Below, in pieces: positions 54,401-64,000 of a DNA stretch of 64,000 bases. Positions within the stretch are counted from its first letter, which is position 1. Every line of letters starts with the position of its first letter. The stretch comes from Gnetum montanum. Taxonomy: Eukaryota; Streptophyta; Gnetopsida; Gnetales; Gnetaceae. Both the position numbers and the translations under genes were made by a program. Location of the stretch: assembly GCA_015680685.1 (NCBI GenBank), contig MNCI01003660.1, positions 384,899 through 448,898 on the forward strand, written 5' to 3'. A model generated the notes under the pieces. The model was not told the origin of the DNA and did no database searches. It saw only the letters and a list, made by a program, of their open reading frames with translations.

Positions 54401-57201
54401 TTTGTAGCTATAGTTTTCATTCATGATGCTTTCTTTGTTGCTAAGGTTTTTGGATGATCTCTTTTGAGATCTAAGTACTATGTTTTTCATTTAGATAGAA
54501 TGTTAAGAATTGATACATTAGCTCAACTTCCAATGGCAACATAGTAATTTCTAATAAAAGTATTGGTCTTGGTGCTTGAGTTTTGCCCCTTAACTCATCC
54601 ACCAAGAATGCTTTTTGAAACTTTTGTATTTGAAAAATTTCTATTTTTCTCCAATATTATTGTTCAAGATCTGGACCCCAAACTACACATATGTGAAATA
54701 CAGAAAGTTATAAAGTTGTTTGAAATCGATCCTTTTGAATTTCCCAAGTTCAAATACTGTGAATTTATACATACATTCTTCATTGTATCTAAAGAATTTC
54801 AGAGCTATTTGTACCATATTGTAATATGCAATGCTTCCACTTATAATTCTAAGAGAAATCTAGTCCCAAATATTGATACAATCCAAGTTGTTTGATTCAA
54901 CTGGAAATTATAATTTCTCTTATTGGTTTTGTAAATTAACACTATTGTTTTGTGAACATTCACCTTCATCCTTGCATCATCATCATCATCCTAGCCTTGT
55001 CCTAAATGGGGGCAGCTACAAAGGATCATCACCTGGAGGCTCAATGCTCATCTTGCCAAGGTAAGGTCCTTGGAAGGTCAGTGGATGAGCGAAAGTCTAA
55101 CTTCTTTTGAGTGACTGTGTCTAGGCTTGACCCTAGGTCTTACAACTTGAGAAACAAACACATTACCATCACTCCAAGTGGTAGTCCCACCTTCATCCTT
55201 GCATGTTTACAAAAATTCTATAGCCAGTATAACATTGCTTGTAATCATTTGTCTGAATTCACAACCAGGGGCTACACCATCAACAAAGATTAAAAGTCAT
55301 ATCCATGATTGTTAACTTGAATAACATAATTTTCAGTTACCTTTTTAATCCAATCTACTAGCTTGTATTGGTGAAAGGGGGTAACCTTGCTTTACTTCTA
55401 TATTGCTGCAAAACTGAAAATGCCTACATCTTTTGGGCATGAGTACCATACAGATGAAAAGAGAGGAAAATGTGGCTTTTAATGTTTGTTTTTTAAAACA
55501 GCAAAAAAGAGAGGAAAAGTTTCAACTATAAATAATTTGATGAAATGGAGAATGATGGTTAGTAGATTTGTTTTTGTTTAGAAAACTTTTAAATCATGCA
55601 TGGTATCTGTATCTTTATGCATTGTTGTGTAATTACGCATGTCTAAAATAAAATTTTGCAAATTGTTTAAAATTTTAGAAGGGCAAAATCTGTACAAGAC
55701 TTGCTAGTAGCTTGGACATGGATACACAACACCTGAATAAATGTACTGAATTTGGATTGTTTTGCCAGAACATGCAAATTTTGGAACTTGGAAAGAAAAA
55801 AATCACTGAATTTTCGAGGGTACTGAAAGCATATTTGATACAGTAGGGTGGCTGGATATTAAAAGTCGGAAAGAGAATGAAACTTATAGAATGGGCTAGT
55901 ATAGTAAGGGTCATAATATCATCTACGACTGCCTTCTTTTTTTTTGTCTTTTCAGACTGGATATTTATACAGTAGGCCCCTAAGGAAATTTCTTATGGCA
56001 CTCCAAATTTTTTATTGCTGAAATATCTTTTTAGTCTATTCAAATAAAAGAAAAAAAATCAATTGTTGTACTGCCAGAAATTAAGAAGTTATTCACAACA
56101 TTTCAAAAATATGCATTTGTGAGGCTTTGATTAGTGGTTGAACCCTTCACCACTATTCTTGCTTTCATAGGCATACAATTTCTCTATGATGATGTTAACT
56201 CTAGGGGTTCCTTGTGAAATAACATCATCCTAGAGATGGTTGAAAAGAAGAGAGGATTGTGTACTTTTGATTAGATGAGTGCATTGAGTTTTGATAAAGG
56301 AAATAAAGAAGTTGTCCAAAAGTGATGTTTGTTATGTTGGTTTCTCAATTGCTTTTCTATGGTTTAAGACTGAAAACTTGCAAAAAGTCAAGGGAGGCAA
56401 CTTATATAATGGATAGAGAATGGACATGGAGTAATGATATAATATAAGGTATGTACCAGTTATAATTGTACTCATTTCAATGTTTGGAGAATAGAAGGTG
56501 ATGTTAAATTGGATTCTAGAACTCTAGAATATGGTGGATCAAAATCCTGCATATGGTAGATGGTAAAGGGTGTAAAGCAGTCTATGTCCCAAATATATAG
56601 AAAAAAGGTTTTTGAAAGACCTACATATATGTGCCTGATGCATGGGCAAGAAAAGATTTTAAGATTGTTATCAAATATAGGGACCAAATGACGGTGGGAG
56701 CCAAATGTGTTGCAAAAATTGTTATCCCTGTACAATTATGGAGAGACACTTTGTAGAGGGTATACTTTATTGGTTGGTTAAAGGCTACTACCCTACATTT
56801 ATGGGGACTGAATATGCATGTTAATCCATCTAAGTTCATGCAGATATTGAACTATCTGTGAGGAAGCATGTAGGAATTTGATTCCTAGGGATATGATGAT
56901 ACGTAGGCTGCTCAGGGCTTGATGCGGTGGTGCAGTTTCCTTCCCTCTTCTTTGTTCTAGACTTGGTGGGATAAGAGAAGTGCATCATGGCTTTAGTGAT
57001 AGGGGTTTTGTTCCTAAAATTATGCTTTGTAACTAATGTTGTTATTGTTATGGACTTTTTGATGTGAGCTTCTTGTGTGTTTGCTCCATGTAATATGGAA
57101 ATTAAGTAGATGTTTCTGTTATTTAATCTTAGTTGAATTGGTAAATATCAGTTTCCCTTCATTTTCAAGAGCAATCAAGGCTCCCTTTGTCTTTCTTGCA
57201 G
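51458..57201 (+). other. Putative 5'-UTR intron of the BELL gene
   Basis: GTATGA at 51458 and a strong acceptor TTTGTCTTTCTTGCAG ending at 57201 bound 5.7 kb without a supportable gene. 55018-55110 resembles 62923-63010 in the later intron. Other exons or starts within it cannot be excluded. Confidence 0.35.
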
Positions 57202-57792
57202 ATCAATTATTCACTCCTTTTCCCTTGTGTATAATCAAGAAAAAGTGAAGTTACATTGTTCAGAGAACTATACCATTGTAACATCTTTGTAATAAATGCA
57301 TCTGACCCACTTTGCTCCTATGACAGATCTCAATATTTCAGCAAGTCCAGAAATATATATTCAGTATGCCTGAGTGGAGACAGTTTTTTGCAAGCAGTTA
57401 CTAGATTGCTGTTTGGTATTGGTAAATGTAGAGCTTTTGGATAAGTCGCATGCAGTCTCAGGTTGTATAAGTACCCATCTGCCCATGAAATGCATCATAA
57501 TGCCCTGGTTAGTGCAGTAAATCGATGTGCTAAAAGAGATGAACAAACAACTCATTTTATTTAATATATCAGAAGTTGAAATGTTTGTTTAAAAGTATTT
57601 CACATAATGTGCTAAAGCATCTTGGAATTGTTTGTGTAAAGAATGCCAAAAATTGATCACGGAGGTGTGCTTGTCTGAACTGAATGCATTGGACAGGAAA
57701 TGAATGTGTGCTTGTAGGACCGTCTCAGCTAAATTATATGTAGGAAAGACACAAAATTGGTATGAGGCAGGTCCTCACAATAGTAAACACAA

Positions 57793-59024
57793 ATGAATAG
57801 CACCTTTGTACATTCCTCTGGTCTTCCTGTTGGCACTGATATGATTTCTGCTGAAGCACTCTCACCATCCAAGTTTCAAACTAACATTTTTGGATCGAGA
57901 AGCAGAGGGGAAAACATGGCCATGTATATTCCAATTTCAAATGTCCATGCTGAAACAATGCAAACACTCTATCTCATGAATCCAGCTGTTGCAGGCTATA
58001 CAGATACATTGACACCTGGAAATGTGATGCTAATTAGCAATGCAGCAAACACTACGGTAACAGTCTCAGATTTTTCATGCAATGATCAGGAACAAAGGCA
58101 TTCTTTTCAGATGACAATTCCCACAGCTTCTGGCTCTCGGCAGTCTCCTATTGGGGTAATAGAAAAGTTTTTTCTGAAAAACAGAGTTATAGTACAGGTT
58201 TTCTTACATTGTGGCCTGAAACTTGTCTGTTTGGTTCTTGGCAGGGTGGAGGGAATGAACTTACCTTTCTGGAGCCAATAAATACAAGTTCTACATCCCA
58301 GTCATTCAATGGGCATCTCAATAGCTCTATTGGGCTTTGTCATGCTAATGTTGCTGATATATCTCCAGTAGGACTGCAACTACATAATTTATCAGGGATA
58401 AATGAACAGTCATCATTATCACCCAGTCAATTATCTTTGCAGTTAGACCAACCAGAAACCATGACAGGACAAAGAAAAGGGCCCACTTTGAGTCTTTCAC
58501 CACACGATCCTTCTGGTTTTCAGATGCTTTCTTTTCAAAAGTCCACAGCTGAATTTAATGTTAACTGCCCAGGAATCATACAGGCACCATTGGAGAACTC
58601 TTTTAGAGTCGACAATAGTGGTAGGGGAGGAATGATTGCAAATGGGATTTCAGATCCCAGTCACAGTTTTGATACCAATAAACAAAGTCAGTTCAATTTG
58701 GATAGACTTGCTGGATTCAGTTCTCTTAGGAATTCTAAATACCTTAGGGTAACACAGGAGCTGCTCAATGAAGTATCAAATCCTGGCAAGGAGGATAATT
58801 TTAATTTAACGAAATGTAGGAATGCTTCTTTATCATCTGAGACTGCTGCTGAGAAAGAGGATGATGCAAAAGAATGCGGTGGAAAAAGCACAGTTATTGG
58901 TACCAAACAGGCACAGCAGAATTCAGTAGAAGAAAGTGGCAAGTCCAACAAAATCGAGCTAAATGTTGCTGAAAGACAGGAGCTTCAAATCAAGAAGACA
59001 AAACTCATGGCTATGTTGGATGAG
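57793..59024 (+). CDS. BEL1-like (BELL/TALE) homeodomain protein, N-terminal coding exons
   Basis: BELL proteins are nuclear transcription factors that pair with KNOX proteins through their SKY and BELL regions and control meristem and organ growth. Two exons are seen: 57793-58155 (121 codons) and 58245-59024 (260 codons), joined in phase 0 across an 89-bp intron with GT (58156) and CAG (58244). The ATG at 57793 is the first after an in-frame TAA at 57784. The N-terminal part has MQTLYLMNP and NELTFLEP; about residue 200 on has THLSLSPHD-like wording (GPTLSLSPHDPSGFQM), common in this family. The SKY box SKYLRVTQELLNEVSN is at 58734-58781, and the BELL domain start ERQELQIKKTKLMAMLDE at 58971-59024. 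The coding stops at a donor GTGTAT (59025) inside BELL, where family members usually have an intron. The BELL end, homeodomain and C-terminus are beyond the window. No stop breaks the frame. Confidence 0.88.
58156..58244 (+). other. Short intron in the BELL gene
   Basis: GTAATAG at the left, TTCTTGGCAG at the right, 89 bp. Splicing joins ATT GGG to GGT GGA in phase 0. Without it the upstream frame runs on into unrelated sequence and ends at 58281. Confidence 0.75.
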
Positions 59025-59884
59025 GTGTATATTTTTAATTACTTGAAATATCTCTCTCTAAGTTAAAATACCTAGGCCTTTAGGTAATTTGTGTTCGATT
59101 ACAAGTTCCACAAAAAATGGTATGGCTCTGTGTATGTTGTTGGAGATATTACTTAATTCGTAAGAAGTTTGGGATCTAATAGTTTTATTTTTAATGCACT
59201 ATTAGAATGCCCATATGCTATTTAGAGTTAAGCTTATTATTAGTATTATGTTATGATTAGAAATCTTAGTTTAGATTGTCTAGGATTCATACAGGATAAG
59301 CCAATTCTAAGAATAGTTTATAAGTTATTTTACCATGATTCATGTTAGACAAATTAAGGTTAGGGTTGTTCGTCATACATGATACTATTATTGGCATCAA
59401 GTTACATATAAATATGTGATATGTTTAATGCATTTTAACGGAAAGTAGTAAAGTTTATTTGTTGGGACCTATCTTGGTGTCCATCTTTGACACTGATTTT
59501 TTGCCACCGCCATTGTGCAGCTGGGCTTTACCGCCCTCTCCCCATGTTGTAGCCTGTTATGCGATCATGCACTACCCATGTGACAACCTATTAAGCAATT
59601 TAGTTTGCTGATGGTTAATTTATTTTTATGAAATGTTATCATGATGTTTTTTTTTTTCAGTTTGCTGATGCACTACCCATGTGACAACCTACTAAACAAT
59701 TTAGTTTGCTGAATATTTAGACCCGAAAACTGGGTTTATTGTCAAGTTAAGTATTTGGTCAAATCTGTTTATGGTCTTAATTACCCAGGGATTTACACTT
59801 GAAGATTAATCACTATTTCTTGAATCATGGCTTAATTGGAAGTTCCTGTCATACCGACTTGTATCATAAACAACAAGGTGGGGA

Positions 59885-60612
59885 ATGGTCCTAATTATTA
59901 TTCATGCAGATGATTTAGTTATTATTAGTATCATTGAGTGTCTCGTTGAAGAAGCTTATGATTATTTAACAAAATCCATTGATATGATGGATTTATATGG
60001 TTTTAGAAGTCATCAAAAGGGCCATGATATACTTGTTTCAAAGAAAAATATTCCAAAAATCTATTCAAAGTTTTAAAAATCATGTAGTCATCTTTTGGCA
60101 ACTTCTATGGATATGTAGCTAATGAGAAACTCTCATAGAATTTAAGCAGAACATAATAGTGTGTCAGCTAAGCATACCCATTGGAATAGAACTTGTGACT
60201 TGCAAATCACAAGCCATTTGCTCTAACTGAGCTACATGCTGGAACCTACTTTATATTATCAACTTGCAGGTACCATACTTTATTTGACCTTGTTCAGATT
60301 TACGCAACAACCAAAATCATGCTTGTGAAAAGCGACTAAAAAATTCTCCACTACATCAAAGGGCTACTAAAGTTAGGTGAAATTCATAGTTTTTGTTCAT
60401 TGGGTTGTCCTTAGATTACTGTTGCTTACCTGCAGGTTATATCTTCTTTCTTGGTTCCAGCTTGAAGCAAATTGTCGATTCCCCTTATTCAATTAAAGCA
60501 GACCTTGGAGCTACTGTTGATATTAATTGTAAAGCTCTATTGCTCCAAAACATTCTCGACAGTTTAGAACTTCTGAAAAACCAGTCTTCATACCTCTATT
60601 TTGACAATGAGT
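59885..60612 (+). pseudogene. copia RT / RNase H remnant
   Basis: 59885-60076 keeps the RT catalytic area as HADDLVI in place of YVDDLLI/YVDDMLI. 60160-60260 is an insertion (tRNA-like, listed separately). 60393-60612 keeps the RNase H end with a CDN-like FDNE. Stops and shifts lie between the pieces. Confidence 0.65.
60171..60240 (-). repeat. tRNA-like sequence, possible SINE head
   Basis: On the minus strand AGCATG...TATGCT can pair as an acceptor stem. TAGCTCAGTTAGAGC is a near-perfect D arm and A box, and AGTTCTATTCC resembles a B box. The anticodon region CTTGTGATTTGCAAGTCAC would give a TGC-like loop (Ala) but is one base too long. It is probably a decayed tRNA-derived insertion rather than a working tRNA gene. 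Confidence 0.45.
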
Positions 60613-60999
60613 AAGTCCTAAATCTTGTTTGCACTCCAGTCTTCCACGAATGCACGAGGTACATTGAAGTTCAATACTTCTCTTCAGTGCCTTTTTATCC
60701 AGGATTTGGTTCAAGTTAAGGTTATTTTACTAGAAGGTTTCAAAACGCATGATTAGAAAGTAAATATTTTCACTGTTTTTGGGCAGATTCAATTTTTTGA
60801 AATACAAATGATTTTTTTGTAATAATCAGTTATGAAGTAATAACGTGGGAATATTGGAGATATTACTTCATTTGAAGGAGATCAAATAGTTTTATTCTTA
60901 ATAGATCACTATGAGAATGCCCGTGTCTGCATGCTATTTAGAATTAATTTATTATTAGTATTAGGCTATGAGTAGTAGTCTAGGTTCAGGTGGTCTAAT

Positions 61000-61328
61000 T
61001 TTACAAAAAATATATGATAGAAAGCTACAGGATTAGATTTAGATAGTCCAATAATGTGAATAATAACCATGCAAGCCCTCACTGGCGCGTCAGGCTCTAC
61101 ACTCGGTCCTATCCTACACACTAATGATGTGCTAAAAAGTCCAGGTTGGGCCAGTGTACCTGTGTATTTGCTTTTCTGCATGCAGATATAACTGTTTTGT
61201 AATATCAGGCCTTTGGGTCCCATTTGATTTTTGTTATTGATAATGCTGTTGTAACGCATGGACCTTTGGTCCCTTTTTGATCCTATAGCTAATATAATTC
61301 CGTTTTCGAGTGCTTTCTCAACCAAAAA
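61000..61328 (+). repeat. Insertion in the copia 3' LTR ending in an A run
   Basis: Relative to the copy at 59138, the 60852 copy contains about 390 extra bp that end CTCAACCAAAAAAAAGTG. The A run and the wording just before it (GGTCCCTTTTTGATCC) look like the 3' end of a LINE or a processed sequence. Limits are approximate. Confidence 0.35.
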
Positions 61329-64000
61329 AAAGTGTAATAAGATTAAAGTTTAACTTTAGGAAAAGAGAAGACTAAATAACAAGTTATGAGTTTAAGTCCA
61401 ATATTAAAATGACACAAATTAAAGTCTAATATTGGTTTATGGATTATTTTACCATAAGTAATGCTAGACAAGCACAGTTTTGGGTTATTTGTTGAAAACG
61501 ATGTTATTATCATGAAGTTGCATGTAAATACATGATATGTGTAATGCATTTTAACAAAGAAGCAATGAAGTCTGATCCTTGAGGCCTGTCTTGGTGTCTA
61601 TATCTGATGCCCATGTTATAATACATATGGAATACAACAGCTTTCTCTTCTTGTTAGACAGGATTGTTGACACTTGTTTATTGAAGGTAAATGAGATTTA
61701 GGTGCCAATTACTGCATGGTTTCTATTCAAGCACTTGAATGCCCTTACATACACCCAACTTTTGACCCTCTTACCTACTTACATGTTAAACGATAGAGCA
61801 ATATTGCAATGACGCCTCCTGTGTAGGCATTCACTTTGCTTGACAGATATGATTCTCTGAACTTAAAACTATAAACAATTAAATGGCATGTATCTTATAT
61901 TTTTTATTAATTTAATCAGATGATGCATGCAAATCAGATTGTCTTCAGTTATGTTTGACTAACTGAGCACAATGGCATACACTGAAGTTTGAAACACATA
62001 TATAGCCCCTCAACATTTGATGATATCTACTTCCTAGAAAAACCTACAAACAAAAGCACATTTCATAAAACTTCCAATATACATTATCTATATAGTCATG
62101 CCACAGTTCTATATCAACTGGAAGTCTAACATTAGTGTAATAACAGTGAATTAACATATTAGATTTATGAACGAAGGAAAAAGAGAAAAACACAAAGATT
62201 CAATTGGCATGCTACGTTGTCATTGGTCTGTTGGGCTAGGTTGGTGATTTAGGATGATTTCTTGGTGTGTCTGTCTAACACCAACCTGAATATATATCTA
62301 CTGTACTCCAGGTAGCTTTTGTGGACTTGAACCTTCATTCTAATTGTTAGAAGCAGAATGCTGTAAGGATAAGTCACGGTTCACCCACAATTGTTAAATG
62401 TATTTAGAACATATTCAACAATTTAATTTAGGTTATACTTCTGAATAATTTTATGATATCAACATAGCTAATGGTGTAATCAGAAACCGAGAAGCCTGGC
62501 AGTCCATGGGAGAACTGCTATACTGCCAAACTGGTAGAGATTTCAGATTTACTTATTCTTAGATGTCCGTGAACTAATTTAAGTGGAAAGTTCAGATTTA
62601 CTGCTAGATCATGATTGCAAATAAATTAAATCATTTTCCATCATAAACTACCCACTAACAAACTGTCCAAGAAAAAAAAAACGCCTAATCAATATTAGAG
62701 TTACATGTCTCTTGTTGAAGAATTTTGATTTGATTCCTGTGCATCCTTTCATTACTCAAGATATCTATGAACCAGACACCAGCTCTGTTTAAACAATTAG
62801 CCTGTCAGAAAATCAGTGGATTCTCTTTGCATCTGAGTCAAAAACTTAAAGTCAGTTTTAGGATCAGAGTCAAGATTAAAATATTATTATTTGCATGCAT
62901 GGATTCTAGGTAGAGTATAAAAAAGGATCATCACCCAAAGGCTCAATGCTCATCCTGTGAAGTGGTCCTGGAAAGGTCGGCAGATGACCCAAGGACTAAC
63001 TAACTTATTTTGTCTTATATACTTTGCCTAACATTGGCCATCATTTGGAGTGATGGCATACAAGATAAAATAGGACGCTGCAGAAGTTTCAAATTCCATT
63101 CTGGAATATAACTTTAAACTTCTATTTGGAGTATCAAGTTCTGATTGGAGAGTTGAATACTCCAAAGGGTTTTGTAGGAAGCAGCATTGCCTTATCTTTC
63201 TTGGGTTGGCTTTTACACTTAAGTTTCATATTTGCAGGGAATAATTGGTGTGCTTTCATGGAAACATCAAATGTTTGAGTTTAGTTTTGATTGTGGAGCC
63301 TAAAGTGTACAAACTTAAAAATTTCCTTTCAGGTCTTGAGCATGTGTCCTAAGTAATATGGTACATAGCTCTGTCTACATTCTTGTATTGATTTTCAGGA
63401 TCTATGAAAATGAGTTGATGCTACTTGTTTCTGAAGAAAAGATTGAAAAGCACTTACATTGCTATGCCTATTGTTGGTATCTTGTTTTCTGAGAGAGATC
63501 AGGAACAAGTTTACAAAGTTAAAAAGGACCGTGTGAGTGTTCTCTGTGTTTTTCCAACTGTCTACTTTTGCTGTCTAAATTGAACGCCAAATGTTCATTT
63601 TTACCTGATTCAGTTTTGTTTTATGTTAACGTCGTTGAGAGTAACAAGGATTCGGTGATGTTCTTCTCTTCAAGTGTTTTTCCTTAAAAACACACATCCT
63701 ATTTTACATTTTAATATTCTGATATATGAGTGGCAAAATGTGTTCTTAAAAATGATAAAATAATTAGTGCTATAGTAAGATAAGAACCCAATGTCTGGGA
63801 AGTGGATAGAACAGGCATTTAAAATGGTCATACCATTGTCTCAAAATGACAATTTCAACTTACATAGTCACATATTTTCTGGAATTGAAGTTATTGTATT
63901 GAATATATAAAATTAACTGTTTATATGATCTCATGGATACAAAGCATTGCAAACAGAGGTCATTAGCATTTATTTGTTTTCTTTTTGGCTATAAGACTTG

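Larger units (their letters stand above)
59138..61620 (+). mobile_element. Broken Ty1/copia element in the BELL intron
   Basis: Related sequences at 59138-59500 and 60852-61620 look like LTRs: the first begins TGTTGGAGATATTACTT, a typical copia LTR start, the second TATTGGAGATATTACTT. Between them, plus strand: RT box IHADDLVIISI (59900), then YLTLFRFTQQPKSC (about 60280-60325), then RNase H wording GYIFFLGSSLKQIV (60435) and LLLQNILDSLELL with YFDNE (60530-60611). Gag, integrase and much of RT are missing. No primer site was recognised. It is dead. Confidence 0.7.
59025..64000 (+). other. Second coding intron of the BELL gene, incomplete
   Basis: It starts with GTGTAT and runs at least 4976 bp to the window end; I found no BELL or homeodomain exon within it. 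It contains the copia remnant (59138-61620), a 44-bp direct duplication (59568-59611 and 59669-59712), and a block shared with the upstream intron (62923-63010). Confidence 0.6.

Noticed and set aside
63390-63540. Possible next BELL exon near the window end
   Set aside because: No BELL or homeodomain wording follows any AG site here; the next exon is taken to lie outside.

Overview
The window is plant nuclear DNA, probably from a species with a large, repeat-rich genome (a gymnosperm would fit, but the sequence does not prove it). About three quarters (1 to ~48.2 kb) is nested LTR retrotransposons. The right quarter (~50.3 to 64 kb) is the 5' half of one host gene, a BEL1-like (BELL/TALE) homeodomain gene. 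No intact retrotransposon gene and no prokaryote-style operon is present.

Layout. (1) 1-3575, element A, minus strand: 5' LTR, primer site, gag and part of pol; it continues past the left edge. (2) 3576-6696: degenerate DNA with a GC-rich island, a tRNA-like (SINE-like) segment, and the LTR plus gag start of a chromovirus-type Ty3/gypsy element. (3) 6697-37323, element E, minus strand: one old Athila-like element split by later insertions. Inside it lie element D (12616-22757, minus; gag and protease only, with ~1.9 kb LTRs), element B (22758-32194, plus; gag-pol with an 860-N gap) and a solo LTR related to D (32401-34044, plus). The two LTRs of E are flanked by near-identical 5-bp target duplications (GCAAG/CCAAG), which ties the 30.6-kb complex together. 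(4) 38712-47376, element C, plus: complete LTR pair with a perfect CCTTT target duplication, a decayed gag, no pol, and a long 3' open frame holding a plant transposon-protein-like domain followed by coiled coils. (5) 47421-48223: minus-strand solo LTR with a perfect ATAGG duplication. (6) 48229-50300: no gene seen. (7) 50300-64000: BELL gene, with GA-rich leader, long 5'-UTR intron, coding exons at 57793-58155 and 58245-59024, then an intron that runs past the window end and contains a broken Ty1/copia element.

Elements A, B, C, E and the 47.4-kb solo LTR form one superfamily. Shared marks are LTR ends TGATGA...TCATCA, a polypurine site around CATGGGGGTA, a primer site complementary to the 3' end of tRNA-Asp (clear in A, B and C, decayed in E), and runs of ATATC-centred palindromes in U3 upstream of a TATAAATA box. 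The pol motifs resemble the Athila branch. D and the 32.4-kb solo LTR form a second family, probably Tat-like. The most unusual items are the two pol-less, gag-bearing elements (C and D), the U3-like module inside C ahead of its extra ORF, and the junction at 22757/22758 where two neighbouring elements both lost their outer LTR ends.

Translations, alignments and target duplications were read by eye. Family names rest on motif recognition, not on a database search.
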